This document shows positions 11,455 through 25,560 of a stretch of 64,000 nt of DNA, piece by piece; position 1 is the stretch's first letter; each line of letters begins with the position of its first letter. The notes under the pieces were generated by a model. It did no database searches and was not told where the DNA came from. It saw only the letters and a program-made list of their open reading frames with translations. The DNA is from Brachionus manjavacas (Eukaryota > Rotifera > Eurotatoria > Ploima > Brachionidae), in NCBI GenBank assembly GCA_019054805.1, contig JAHQIY010000006.1:496001-560000 (forward strand), given 5' to 3'. The position numbers and the translations under genes were made by a program.

Positions 11455-12830
11455 GTAGTAGCAGTAGTAGTAGTATACTAACGCCTTCCGGCATTTAGCT
11501 CTATTAGAGCTGAGGCAGTCTTTCGTTACTTTCTTTGTTCAATATCAAACATTTCTCAGTCGATACCCGCTTTAAAGCCATTAACTGTCACTGAGTTGAC
11601 AACACTTTGAAACCACTCTGGTGGTCAGAAAGATGTAATATCTTGATGAAGCTTGTTTGCAAATTTCTTTCTCTAGCTTCATGTTATGTTTTCTTCTCAG
11701 GTTCAGATTCAAACTTGTAGCCAGGTTTACACTTTTCATTAGGTTTATATTTTCATGATGGTTGACTATTTTGAACATTTGAATAAAATCTCCTCTTGTT
11801 ATACGGTCTTCTAAGCTCATTAAGTCCAAAGCCATTAGCCTTTCTTGGTACGACTTTTCCTTCAGACATTGGACTAGCTTCGTCGATGTTTATGCTAGCT
11901 TTCGTTTAAGGGTTCCAGATACTTACAGCGTATTCAAGATGCGGTCTGACAAATCCTATGTATAAAAGTTTAAAAGTTTCTTTGTCTAAACATGCGAACC
12001 CATTCGTGATCTGATCTAGTACTCTGTTGGCTTTAGATGCCGCAGACGAACATTGTTTATTCCATTTAAGGTCATTTATTCCATTTAAGAGACACACCAA
12101 GGTCTTTTTCTTCAACAGTTTCTTTAAGGGTCACTGCCCCATCCAAGTTTGGAACTGTACATCCAGTTTTATTCCTATTTCGACCAACATGCATTGTTTT
12201 ACACTTTAATACACTTAGCTCAATAGACCATTTTGTTGTCCAGCTACTTAATACGAAGAGATCATTTTGATGTTGAGCCGATCCTTATTCATTCTTACGA
12301 AAAAATTCTTACAAAATTGGTCTCAAAACCGACCCTTGAGGGACGCCACTAGTGACCTCTTCTCATTCTGACACTGCAACACCAAGAACAACTCTTTGCT
12401 TCCTTCAAGAAGAAAGGATTTAATCCACTCATATGGTTCATTTACAATACCATATGCTCTTAATTTTCCTAAATGTTTTCTATGCGAGACTTTATCAAAC
12501 GCCTTAAAGAAGTCAGTGTAAATGATATCAACTAAGTTTCCATTATCAACCTCATATGTTACTTTGTCAACAAACTCAATTAGATTTGTGGTACATGATT
12601 TGCCTGGCATAAAACCAAACTGCTTCTCGTTGATTAAGTTGTTCATTAATTAGAAAGTCATGATTTCATCCCTTAAGATTTTCTCCATAACTTTACCAAC
12701 TATCGATGTTAATGAGACTGGTCTATAGTTTGAAACAACAGTTTTTGGCCCACTTTTATGCAGGGGTGAAACATTAGCTAACTTCCAACAATCAGGCAAA
12801 ACACCATCAGTAATTTTTTTTTAAATTTCG
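11455..12830 (-). pseudogene. CR1-like LINE, reverse transcriptase with active site deleted
   Basis: Read on the minus strand, 12830-12646 gives SNYRPVSLTSIVGKVMEK, 12646-12323 gives EKQFGFMPGKSC and the block TDFFKAFDKVSHRKHLGK, and then near 12300 the frame jumps to material normally found after the YADD motif (KCKTMHVGRNRN). 12115-11906 gives GFVRPHLEYAVSIWNP, and 11835-11581 the C-terminal region RGDFIQMFKIVN. About 60-70 residues with the catalytic aspartates are missing. The 3' end carries a short palindrome (AGCTCTATTAGAGCT) and a (TAC)n microsatellite tail at 11455-11475, as is usual for CR1. Confidence 0.8.
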
Positions 12831-14227
12831 AAAAAAATTTTGATTTATTTTGACGGCAAAATAAAAGAAAAAAACTTGTAAAATTCTAAATTTAAAGTCT
12901 TACTAGTACATATAACGTGACTTTATTAATTCAAAAGCTAAACTCAAAGGCTTAGATATTTAAACAAGTTTTGAAAAATTTAATTTAATAAAATATGCTA
13001 GTTGGTAAAATTGCAAGAGATCATAGAAAAAATAAAATTTAAGATTCGATAAATTTAGGGTGGTAAATTTAGAGTTTTGAAGACTTGAAAATAGACCCAA
13101 GTGCTAGTATTAATCAAATAACTAAACCAAAAATAGTAAAATTAGTTTTTAATTTAAGTAGAACTAAAATAATTGAATTTCGTTGCCTGATGGCTTCAGT
13201 ATCGCATGAAATCACTTAATCATAATTGAGTTATTACTTGGCTAAATCATCAATGCATTTAATTAATTTAAATATTATTCCTAAAGCCGATTGCAGAACT
13301 ATTAATAAATTGTTAATTAAAATTGAAAATAGGTGAAAAATTTTGTTTACTTGTTTTCAGGAATTTTTAATTTAATGCCATAATGCGCTATTTTAGGCTC
13401 ATAAACTCTAAAGGTTTCTTTTCCAACCATTATTTCATTTTTAAACTTTGCAAAGAGCTTAAAAACTTTTATATAGAATGATTCAAAAAATGAAGAAAAA
13501 TTTTGTTTGCAATTTTAATTGCATATTTATGTCCTTGGCCAAATTTTAAAATTCTGCAAATTAGCATCATTTTCATCATTAAGACAAATTTATGTGAAAA
13601 ATCTTAAAAACATTTCGAGTTTCCAAGGATCTATGCAACCTCCACATCCAAAATTATAATTTTGAAATTTTTTTTTGTTTAGCTATTTATTTTATGACCT
13701 ATTGAACACAGTCTAGAAATTATAATTTTTAAGTGAGCTACTAAATTAATTGAAGTGTATAGGACGTTTTGTAGGCTTTAGTTTTAAGATTTATTTTCTT
13801 TAAAATTTAGCCAGTTTTTTTTCCAAAATTAGCAATTGCGCAATGAATAATCAACGTGCTTAAATGGTGCCTCACAACAGGGTTAATTTATAAATGGGAA
13901 CTAAAATTCAATCAAAATGATGCAACTAGTGCGTATTGAGATCTTATCAGCAGTAGTTGAACAATCTTGTTCTAAACAGAGCAGATAATTCATCATTACA
14001 GGCTTTAGATATATCTGCAATAAGTTTTTAAAATAAAAATTTTATTTTTTTAAAGGATTAAGTTTTTAATTCAAGATTAAGTATTAAAAATTTAGTTAGA
14101 ATACTCTGGCAGAGGCAATTCAAAAACTTAGAATCAAAAACTCAAATCGAAAAAAATTAAACTAAAATTTTTGTTTTTTTTTTGTAGTAAAATTATTAAC
14201 GAATAAGAGTAACTTTTTCTATATCAA
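12831..14227. other. AT-rich stretch without genes
   Basis: No supported coding, RNA or repeat features. Confidence 0.5.
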
Positions 14228-14520
14228 TTTCAAGGTTAATCAACAGGCTCAGTCGACAGTCGACTGATTCACACTTTATTTATTTAATTTAAATAAAATT
14301 TTTTAAAAAAATTAAAAACTAAGATTTTAAAAAAAAAGTTAATTATTTTTTTGAAATCAAAAAAACAGTTATTAATGTATATCAAATATTTTTTATTTTT
14401 TACAAAGTCAACAAAGATCAAATTTATATTATTGTAAATTGATAGCTTGAATGTTGAATATTTCAGCATGGATCTCTTGATCATTAAGCTATTAATCAAT
14501 CTTGAATAAAAAAATCTAGA
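14228..14520 (-). pseudogene. LINE C-terminus and 3' end, copy 3
   Basis: The open frame 14499-14284 contains KYSTFKLSIYNNINLIF, parallel to the FNNINLIY tail at 7.2 kb. It is followed by the 3'-end block GTCGACTGTCGACTGAG...CTGTTGATTAACC shared with 2.5 and 7.0 kb. Confidence 0.5.
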
Positions 14521-14984
14521 TTAGGTATTAAAAATTTAGTTAGAATAACCTGGTGGAGGCAACGCGAACACTTAGAATCACAAATTCAAATCGAAAAATA
14601 GAAAACTAAATTAGAATTTTTGTTTTTTTTGTAGTAAAATCATTAAAAATAAACGAAACTTTGGTATAATTTAGCTTTTAAAGCTTTTTCTTTTAAATTA
14701 ATTTAATAGCAAAGATCAAAATAAAAAAATTGAAAATTTCCTAATTAAGGAAGAAGAAATTTTTTGGATAAATTGAGCGGAATTAATTTTAAAGTGCTTT
14801 TTTAAATTTTTTTTTATCAATTTAAATTTAAAACAATCTATTTTTTTTAAGTCTTTTCTAAATAGCGTTTAGAAGCAAATAATTTCTTTGTTTAAAAAAT
14901 ACATGAAAAGATAATTTTTTTTCGGGTTTTTAATAATAATATAAAAAAGTAATAAGCCATAATTTTGGGTTAGTCGAGTTTATT

Positions 14985-15240
14985 TTTAAATTCATTTAAT
15001 GACTGCAAATTTATTGCATCTTTTGGCAACCGATTTCAAATACTTGACACATTTTTTTGTTAAAAAAATAGCGTCTATCACAGTTTTTAATTATTTGTCT
15101 TTAAATTGTAAGTTCATGACTTCTTGTCTCCTGTCTAAGACCTTTTTGCATCATTTTTGTATAAAACCTTGTTGTACCAATTTAAATCATCCCTTAATTT
15201 TCTTGTTTCTATCCAAGGCCAAGTGATTTAGAAAGAGAAC
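14985..15240 (-). pseudogene. LINE reverse transcriptase C-terminal fragment
   Basis: On the minus strand, across frameshifts, one reads RQETRSHEL, FFNKKVSS-like residues, NRLPKDAINLQSLNEFKNKL. This is the standard end of CR1-like polymerases (FFxNRVxxxWNxLPxxVVxAxSxxxFKxxLD). The plus-strand open frame here is a shadow. Confidence 0.6.
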
Positions 15241-16009
15241 TTAAAGCTTTACAAAGTTTAATTATAAAGAACCTTACCGGTCTTCCATTGAATTTGGGAC
15301 CCCTTTTTTAAGTTCCAAAATCAATAAAAAAATATTACTTAACATTTTATTTTATTCTCTTAAACACTTTTGAATAAAAAACACTTCCTTAAGCTTTTTG
15401 TGTCTTTTTTAAATAAAGTTTATTATCTTATGGATTTAAAATTTTGACGGAATTGGCTTTGCAACGCACATCTTCGCATTTAACTAAAAGCTCTCTGATT
15501 TTATAGGATTTGTCTCTCTAAGATCCTTACTGAATTATTGACTCTAATAGGCAAAAATTGACTTTCTAATTTAGGAGTTTTTACACCTTAATAATTCGGG
15601 TTTAAAGATTATTTTCAAAAATTTTTGTTAAAATTATTTTTCCTTTTAGGAGAAGCAGTATAATTCTGTTCATTTTCATGTTCCTTATTCATTCTTTTTA
15701 AAGACAATGATTTAAATTTTTTTTTTAATGAATTAGGACTAGGATACAATTTTTATGAATTTTATGATATTGTATAAAATTCAAAAGTGTTTTAAATCAA
15801 GCATGAAGGTTTATTTTAAGAAGATCTAGAACTTAAAAAAGGCATCAAGGTTATCTAAATAATATTTAATTTATCCTTCGGTCGTATTTTTGATTAGCAT
15901 AAGAATAAAACCTTGGTGTTAAGTAAATGAAACTCACTCATTTGAAATATTCAAAAATATTTGACTTTAGCCTTAAGATAAACACCAACAAATTTAAAAA
16001 CAGAATAGA
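15241..16009. other. AT-rich stretch without genes
   Basis: Nothing supported. Confidence 0.5.
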
Positions 16010-17197
16010 CAAATTATATGAATATGAATATGAAGGAGAGACTACAATCTGATATTAGAATCAGATGAAGAAGAATAACCAATGGGTTATTCGACTATAG
16101 TAGTATCATTAGCCGCCAACTGCTGGGATCTGAATTTGTCAAACTTGTCTTTGAATGCATTTGTTGATTTTGCAGAAACTACAGTGTCCGGTAGCTCGTT
16201 CCATAACGAAGCTACTCTGTTCGTGAAGAAGTTTTCTCTAGGTCTTGACAAGCAAAGTTGCTTCCTGAGTCTTGGTTTTTTACGTAGATTCATCGATGAG
16301 TGATTGATTTTAGGAGTTTGGCTTGAATCTGCGAAGGCATGCAGGTGAACAGTGCTCTGTTTACTGACAATTTTGAATAGTTGGATTGCATCACCTCTTT
16401 TCCTTCTACTTTCAAGCGTAGGGATACCAATTTTTGCTAATCTTGAGAAATAATTGAGATTTCTGAGACCAGGCACTAGTTTGGTAGCTCTACGTTGGAC
16501 CTTTTCCAGCCTTTTAATGTCTTTCTTTTGCAAAGGATTCCAGGCTGCTGTACAGTATTCAAGATGTGGTCTTACAAATTTAAAGGCATTTTTGAGTTGA
16601 GCAAGGACTCTATTAGCCATCTGGATTGCCTTGTCTATCTGCTCAGTCCATTTAAGCTTATTATTTATCATGATACCTAAATCTCTTTCCACAGACGTCT
16701 GTTCTAATACATGACTGTGTGAAGCATCTATTTTCATGGTGAAAGGTATTTGAAGGGTGCCTTTTGATCCAAATCGCATAATTTTACATTTCTTTTGGTT
16801 AAACTTCATATGCCAAGTGTCAACCCAATTAACTATATTGTCAATATCTTCTTGAGCAAGTTTCAGGTCAAGCGAATTACGTATTGTGGAGATAAGTTTA
16901 CTGTCGTCAGCAAAAAGTTTACAAGTATTTCGTACTGATTCAGGCATGTCATTTATGAAAATGATAAATAGCAACGGTCCAAGGACCGATCCTTGAGAGC
17001 ACACCACTAAGGACCTTTAGCCATTTTGAGCTAGATTTACCAACAGTTACTCTTTGCGTTCTATTTGTTAGAAAATCTTTGAGCCAATTAAGAATTTTAC
17101 CTGAAAAGCCATAGCATTCAAGTTTGGTCAGCAGTAAGTCGTGTACCACACTGTCGAAAGCCTTGGCAAAGTCAAGGAACACAACTAAATTACTCAA
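16010..17197 (-). pseudogene. CR1-like LINE reverse transcriptase, 5'-truncated
   Basis: Two overlapping frames on the minus strand form one protein. 17197-16949 gives VVFLDFAKAFDSVVHDLLL and LKDFLTNRTQRVTVG. 17007-16087 gives QGSVLGPLLFIIFINDMPES, the active site LFADDSKLI, the thumb region KWTEQIDKAIQMANRVL, FVRPHLEYCTAAWNPLQKKD and a C-terminus with FFTNRVASLWNELPDTVV. The join near 17000 is a frameshift within the SGVPQGSVLG motif. About 15 residues are missing before FVRPHLEY. A short 3' UTR ends in ATATTCA repeats (about 16015-16035). Confidence 0.85.
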
Positions 17198-17279
17198 ACC
17201 TTATTAAAAATACTTAACTTTATTTTTATATTGCTAATAACTGGTCGTAGGATATTATAGCAGGACTTCTACTGTCGTC

Positions 17280-17325
17280 ACTGCTTATAGCATTACTACT
17301 ACTACTAGCCTTTAGGCATTTTTTT
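17280..17325 (-). repeat. Isolated CR1-type 3' tail
   Basis: TTACTACTACTACTAGCC followed by TTTAGGCATTT resembles the tail at 11455-11500 (CTAACGCCTTCCGGCATTT next to a TAC repeat). It may be all that remains of another copy. Confidence 0.35.
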
Positions 17326-17772
17326 TTTAAATATTTATGATCAATATAATTGATATTATCCACTATATAAAATGTAGTAGTTTAAAAAAATCGAATAGCA
17401 ATATTAGATAATATTAGCTTTTTTTTGGTTTGAGTTATAATGGGCTTTAAATAAAATTCGGAAAAAAAAGAGTATTCTTATTATGGTATTCTTTTTCAAT
17501 TTTTCCGAGATAATAGTTTATTTTTCCTTATTTTCTGGAATAAAATAACTATAGATTATTCAGCATATTTTTACATACAAATAGTAAAAATAATGCAATT
17601 TTTACTCCTATTATATTTTTTTACACCATTCTAATTTCGATGGGGACACAAATTCAGTGGACAACCCGTAAGGCTCTTCAACCGGTACACGTTTGATTAG
17701 GATCTGTATTTATGCTAGGCTGGTTTTACATAGACATTTTATTATCCTGAGCCTCAATTAATGAAGAGTTTC

Positions 17773-18115
17773 CAGTGGCGGAGCTGCGTTATGGCGAAGT
17801 GTGGCGATCGCCACACCATCTGAATAACAAAAAATTGACGTTTACAAAATTGATGATATTTTTAAATAATAGAAGACTTAAATTTTTTTAAATATATTAT
17901 TTAATTTTTTTAGTTAGTTAAATTTTTCCAATGAATCTAATTTTTTGCTCTACTATGTTTTTAATTTTTTTAAAAAAAAAATAGCATTTTTTTAAAGACT
18001 GATTTAAAAATTTCATTACTTTTTTATAAAGTCCCCCTCAACGCACCAATTCTATCCCCTCTTCTTTGGTCTTGAAGTTCGCCACACCATTTTCAACTTT
18101 CTGGCTCCACCACTG
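17773..18115. mobile_element. hAT-type MITE with perfect 8-bp target duplication
   Basis: The left end is CAGTGGCGGAGCTGCG and the inverted right end is CAGTGGTGGAGCCAGAAAG. CAGTGGCGGA-type termini are typical of hAT elements. AGAGTTTC occurs immediately before (17765-17772) and immediately after (18116-18123), a perfect 8-bp duplication as hAT makes. The 343-bp body has no open frame and is very AT-rich inside. Confidence 0.85.
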
Positions 18116-18123
18116 AGAGTTTC

Positions 18124-18390
18124 CCTTTCAATATTGACTAATTTCGAAGAGCCTCTCTTCAATTCACATTTTTTAGTTTCAGCAAGTCAATGAAATTATT
18201 AGAGAATTTCAAATCAGTCTTCAGATCTTCTTTCAGTGTTTCTTTAATTTTCCAAACTCTGTTATTAAGCTAGTAGTCCTAGTCTTTTTTTAAAAAAGGA
18301 CTCCATGCACAAATGGAATATTGAAGGTGAAGTCCAACAATAGTTTTATTGAGGCGATTTCTTGCTTCAAAATTTACGACAATTTACGAA
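18124..18390 (-). pseudogene. LINE reverse transcriptase fragment
   Basis: The minus strand reads EARNRLNKTIVGLHLQYSIC and AWSPFFKKR, equivalent to the GFVRPHLEYAxxxWSPxxKKD block of CR1-like polymerases. It is otherwise degraded. Confidence 0.5.
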
Positions 18391-21300
18391 CGACACCGAT
18401 ATAAATTTAAGAAAAAAATAAATTAAATTCAAAATTTCCAAAAATTATTTTAGGAAGTATGGCTACAGAAAAATGATTGTTAAACAATAGTTTTAGAAAT
18501 TCACAAAAATAAAGATCACCAACAAAAAATAATCTTTTATTGATAAGCTTACTATCAGTAGAAGGAAGCTTATAATAAAAAAGAAAAATAATGATTGAAC
18601 TGAAGTTTAATAGAAATTGCTTTAGTTTAACCATAAAAAAAACACTAAAAATTTAAATTATCTTTAATTAAAAATATAATTTTGTGAACAAGCAACAGAA
18701 TTCAATCAATTTATAGTTTTAAATTAATACACTGAACAATAAAAGATTAATTACTAAGCTTTGAGAAATTCAGGCAATTATTGTTTATTCTCAGCTAATA
18801 TGACCATTCTTTAAGCTTTCATGCTTAAAGATTTGATTTAGATCTATCTGCATCAAGAGTTGGCTTGTACAGATTTATCTAGATGAAGCAAAATCCATTT
18901 TATTAAACCAATTTTAAGAGTATTTTAATTAGAAGAGTCTACAAGGTGGAAAATAAATTGCCAGAGTAACAGTATCAAAATTATTTCGAAAAATTTTTAA
19001 TCTACAATTCAAGGACAACAAAAAAGGTTTCAAAATGGAAAATTTATTAAATTTTTTTTTTACAACTCTTTGATAAGTGTCAATTTTAGGTAAAATCTAT
19101 ACAATTTAAAGAAATATTCGAAATTGACCCGATTTAAGATTCGTAAAGCTTACTATTAGGACTCCATTTTTTATTCGAAAAAATTTTTTAAAATTAAGAA
19201 TTTTTCATTTTATTAACTTTTCAAGTAAAGGTTAATTTGAATTAAATTTAATCCCAAAATAAATAAATTTTTCTCTGATTTTCAAGTTTTTTTGTTTCCC
19301 GCTAATCTTGAGTTTAAAATCATTTTTCTCTCTTGTATATTTAGAAAAATCCATTAAAACCTAATTTCATTTTGCTATTTTCATTTACAAAACCATTGTT
19401 CAACGCTACCTCTATTTTTTGTAAAAAAAAATGTGACCAAGCCAGATGCAAAAAGCAGAGAGTTATTTTTATTTGAAAATAAAAGAATTTTTTTAAATAT
19501 TTATTCAATTATTAATGCAGTGTGAAATGAGATTTATAATAAAGAGAACTAGGACAATATCAACTAATTACTGAGCCTTGAGGAACTCACGCAATTAACA
19601 TTATTTCATTTTTTCAAAGAGAAAATTGATTTATTTATTAATTGCAAAACGATAATAGAAAAAAAAATTTAAATAAAATAAATTTGGTAAAAAATGATAT
19701 CCAACCTTTTAGCTGGTAAATATCCTTTTTTCATTAGGATTACACTAAATTAGACATATTTTTTGCATAAAAGTTTTAATTAATTTTTTTGAAATATTTT
19801 CTATTGAAATATTTAGTAATAAAAGGAATTTAAAAAAATTTTTCTTTACTTCAATTCAAAGTAAATGGAAGAAATGAGGTACTTCTCAAAGTTAAAATTT
19901 AATTTCTTTAATGGAAAAATAAATTTTTGTCTTTAAGAAAAAATTGGCAAAAGGTAAACACAAAGGCCATAACAATTGCGGCTCAATGTGAACTTGGCCC
20001 ACTAAAAACTAGGCAAAAAAATCAATTAAACAAAAATTGTTTAGATTTGTAATTAAGTCTAAATAGTGGGCAAGATATAGTAACAAAGCCACTCGAAATA
20101 AAATTGTTATTTTAACCTCTTTGCGTAACTTTACTCAAATTGAAATTTCTAGTCAATTAGATTGTGGTTATTTGTTTAATTAATTTAAGCCCCATATTTC
20201 AAAAAGGAAATATTAAAAAAAATTTTATTTTTTTTGAATATATCTCCTTAATGAGACTCAAATAATGTTAGGACGGGTTGAATTATTTGATTACAAAGTC
20301 GATAAATAGTTAAAAAAGTATAATCTTAACATTTATTATTTTATTGAATTGATCAAAATAAAATATCTAATTTTAAATCGGTTTGAAGTTTTAAATACAC
20401 TCTGATTTTTTTCTTATTAATATTTAAATTTGTTTTAAATGATAATAAAAAAAAATAGTTCGAAATTTTTTCAGATAATTAGTTTTACTCAAAAACGTCC
20501 GAATTGATTTAAAATTAAAAATTTTTTTCTAGCAATTATTTGACTAATTACATATCGATCACATAAAGCAGAAACTGTCTTTACCCTTGGAATTTTTCTT
20601 AATATTTTACTCTCAGATGGTGTTTGTTATAAAAATAATTAAATAGTTTTTGTTCAATAAACTCAATAAAAAAGAGTTAAATATTTTTCTCATAAAAAAA
20701 TCAAAGCGAAAATTGTCTTTTATTTTAATTTATTTTAAAGTAGTTTGAGAGTACTTAAACCAAGAATTTTAAGAGCTCGATTTATTTAAAATTAAAATTA
20801 AGAATTTATTATAAATGTGTGCAAAAACGAATTTTCTAAATAAAAGTTTTTGTATCATAATCTCGTTCTTGGTCTTACCCACTTATTTTCAGAATCAGAA
20901 ACCGGAAAAAATTCTGAACAAATTTTGGGCTCACTTTTTTTAATTTTTGACCAAAAGGTGTCAATTTTTGTAAAAAAAAAAATAATGACTTCTAACACGT
21001 GACTTTATTTTTTCGTAAAAAATCAGTGAAAATTTGATATTTTTAGTATGCGACACAAAAATCAAACAAAAAGTAGTGAAATATATCAAAAAGCTTTAAA
21101 TGTTTTTTATATAGAATATTGGAAAAAAGATCATTTGTAGACAACAAATATCAACTAAAGAAAATTTAATTTTTTTTATTTAGCAGTAGTATTATGTTAA
21201 TATTTAAATAATTGTCAAAATTCATTTTTAAATCTTAAACTTTATATACAGGTTTAATGTTTGCGATAATTTGGTATCTCCCCAGATTCAGACGATTCCT

Positions 21301-21509
21301 TTAATTAAATGAGACTTATATAAATTTTATGGAAAAAATTACGAATTAGAATAAAAATCAAAAATTTTTTATTTTTAAAAAAATAGGAAATCTTGAAAAT
21401 ATGACAAAAAGTTCCTAAAAGAAATTGGAAGATGGCTTTTCAAATGGAAAATGAAAATTTCTATTGAAAAGTCATGGTACATGATCTCTGAGAAAAAACA
21501 AAAGTTAAA
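18391..21509. other. Long AT-rich stretch without genes
   Basis: Three kilobases with no supported coding sequence. The open frame at 18407-18634 (minus) has chance-like composition and no motif. Confidence 0.5.
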
Positions 21510-21915
21510 ATCAATCTTGACCTTTAAATTAATGGTAACAATTTAAATAATGAGGAAAAAGTCAAATATTTAGGCATCACATTAGACTCAAAGCTTACCT
21601 TTGATCCAATGGTAGATGAATTAAAAGAGCGATGTAATTCAAGACTTAATATAATAAAATATCACTCAAATATGAAATGGGGTCTAAAGCCATAAACATT
21701 AGGTAATCTTTACAAATCTTGGATTATTCTTTTCCTTGTTTAAATTCGTTCTCAGAAACTTACATCAAAAAAATACAAGTTATTCAAAAATTCAGCAGTT
21801 CGATCGATCTTGAAGCTAAAATAGAGAGGCTTTCAATAAACTTAAACTACTAACAGCCTCATATTTTTATTCTGAGGATTATTAGCTCGGTACAGATAAA
21901 CAAATAAATAAAATT
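21510..21915 (+). pseudogene. LINE reverse transcriptase C-terminal fragment with 3' end
   Basis: The plus strand reads EEKVKYLGITLDSKLTFDPM, LKERCNSRLNIIKYHSNMKW and LGNLYKS, broken by stops. It belongs to the same family as 34080-34625 (KFLGIKFDSKL, ERCNERLNIIK, KWGLTQNT). It ends with GAGCTCGGTA-type 3' sequence (AGCTCGGTACAGATAAAC, then AAATAAATAAA) as at 8466-8530 inverted. Confidence 0.7.
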
Positions 21916-22019
21916 ATGAATTAATCATGTCATGTTCAATACAAAGCAACTTTTATTTTTTTCATCATTGCACACAACTATCACTCTGCTTCAATTCAAA
22001 CAGAGTATTAAAAAAAAAT

Positions 22020-22850
22020 TTATGCCAAGAGTTATAATTTTGTATAGGATACATACTTGTTGTATTATTTAAAAATTTTAATTAGTAAAGAATCAAATTC
22101 ATTCAGTATCACTTTGACCAAAATGCTCCGGATTGAAAGCGAGTTTATTTTAAGATAATAAAATAAGAATCTCATACTGGCCTTTTTTTTTGCAGTATAA
22201 AAAAAGTGAAGAAAAGTTCGAATTTTTTTTTTAATTATTGTTTACAGCTACGAATATTTGAATCGCCCATATTTCAATTCAAACCGAGTTTATTTAAAAA
22301 AGATTTGCCATACTGATGCACCCTTCACTGTAGTAACCAAAGTTTATAATTTTGTATAGGATACATAATTGTTGTATTATTTAAAAATTTTAATTAGTAA
22401 AGAATCAAATTCATTCAGTATCACTTTGACCAAAATGCTCCGGATTTAAAGCGAGTTTATTTTAAGATAATAAAATAAGAATCTCATACTGGCCTTTTTT
22501 TTTGCAGTATAAAAGTTAAAAAAGATTCAACAAAACCGATTCAATAAAAAAATTCGAAATATTTTTTTTAAATGGTTGTTTCTTGCTGTGATTCTGGTTC
22601 AATTCAAACAGAGTATTTTAAAAAAGATTTGCCATACTGATGCACTCTTCACTGTAGTAACCAAAGTTTATAATTTTGTATAGGATACATACTTGTTGTA
22701 TTATTTAAAAATTTTAATTAGTAAAGAATCAAATTCATTCAGTATCACTTTGACCAAAATGCTCCGGATTTAAAGCGAGTTTATTTTAAGATAATAAAAT
22801 AAGAATCTCATACTGACAGCCTTTTTTTGCACTCTTCACTGTAGTAGTCA
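22020..22850. repeat. Tandem repeat, unit about 315 bp, nearly three copies
   Basis: TATAATTTTGTATAGGATAC recurs at about 22032, 22344 and 22667. The following sequence, including TCACTTTGACCAAAATGCTC and AAGAATCTCATACTG, is nearly identical in all three. Units are joined by CACTCTTCACTGTAGTA. The array ends about 480 bp before the SRPK start codon. Confidence 0.85.
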
Positions 22851-23129
22851 ATTTTACTTAAATTACACTCAGTATTTGAAAAAGAATGGATCTTTGTTTG
22901 CATCTAATGAATTTGATTTCTTTAAAATTTTCTCTTCTGAATTAAAAATGTGTGCCATCAGGCAATAGGTCATTTCTTATAGAGACCCGGCTAATTCAGC
23001 ATGCTTTGACAGCAGCATCAAAATTTGTCTATAAAAAATGAAAAAAAAAAAACGAAAAAAAAAAATATTTTATTAAAATTTCGACTAACAAAATCCTAAA
23101 CGTTCAAATATCACACACAGCTAAATTTT

Positions 23130-23182
23130 CTCAAACTTCTCTCTCTCTCTCTCAAATCGATCTCTCTCTCTCTCTCTTTCTA
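23130..23182. repeat. CT microsatellite in the SRPK 5' flank
   Basis: Two (CT)n tracts flank CAAATCGAT. They lie 150-200 bp upstream of the start codon, so probably in the promoter or 5' UTR. No TATA box was assigned. Confidence 0.6.
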
Positions 23183-23314
23183 ATCATAATTTTTCCAATT
23201 ATAATTGCAAGCTCACACACTCAAACTAAAGAAAAAAATTTTTTGTATATTTTTTATATTTTTGTGAACAAAAAAAAAGAAGCTTTTTCCTAAATCGGGT
23301 CAGTCAATCAGTGA

Positions 23315-24808
<1,494 letters not shown>

Positions 24809-25079
24809 TGATCTTGGTTTTTTTTATTTCCTTTTTTGGAATTCTTACTACAACTAGATGTAAGGTTGAAAACTTTTTTTTTTTTTTTTTTTCAAATATT
24901 AGAAAATAATTTTAGATAGAAGAAAAATAATTCAAGCAAGGTGGTAAAAAATAATTTTTTTTTGTTCATTTTTTTTGTATTGTAAGATAATTTTTTTTTC
25001 GAAAAATTCACAAAAAAATTTTCTATCTATTAGCGTTTTTTTTTTATTAATAATATAAAAAGCTATGATTTGCCTTATC

Positions 25080-25345
25080 ATAATAGCTTGTTAAAATTTA
25101 TTAACAGTATTTGAGCTAATAATATCTTCATCTAATTGATTACAAGCCTTTGTAACTCTATTGCTGAAAAAGTTAGATCTTTGTTCACATTTTCTACCAT
25201 TTTCTTCTCCAGTATAAATTCATGTTCTCTAGGAGCCGGACGAAATTCACTTTCCTGGTTGTTCTTTTGCAGGTTGAAGACTAAGATAGTATTTTTGATT
25301 AGTTCTTACAAAATTTTAAACGGTCAATGTTCAAAAGATGGAAAT
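25080..25345 (-). pseudogene. LINE reverse transcriptase C-terminal fragment
   Basis: The minus strand reads GENGRKCEQRSNFFSNRVTK and then ACNQLDEDIISSNTVNKFN. This is the FFSNRVxxxWNxLxxxxVxxxTVNxFKN end of CR1-like polymerases. The rest is lost. Confidence 0.65.
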
Positions 25346-25504
25346 AAATTAGTTAATTAAATTTTTTTTAAATTACATAATTATTTGAAAATATTTAACA
25401 ATATATTATTCGAGTTAAATAATTCAAATTTTGAAACAAAGTAAAGTAAGAAAAAAGGATAAATTGGTAAATTACTGAAAAAAACGATAGCAGATTTTTT
25501 TTTG

Positions 25505-25560
25505 TTTTAATTTTAGTGATTATTATTTATTTCAAAAAACACCACTTGGGTGATGAAAGT
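25505..25560 (-). repeat. LINE 3'-terminal hairpin, copy 1
   Basis: The plus strand reads TTATTTATTTCAAAAAACAC and then a stem CACC-ACTTG-GGTG (25540-25552) and ATGAAA. It matches 32905-32955 and 42085-42140 in flanks, while the stem bases differ but still pair. Confidence 0.6.

Noticed and set aside
18407..18634. 75-codon minus-strand frame
   Set aside because: Chance-like composition, no motif, no copy.
22032..22850. CRISPR array
   Set aside because: Units are about 315 bp and directly joined, not short repeats with unique spacers, and the context is eukaryotic.
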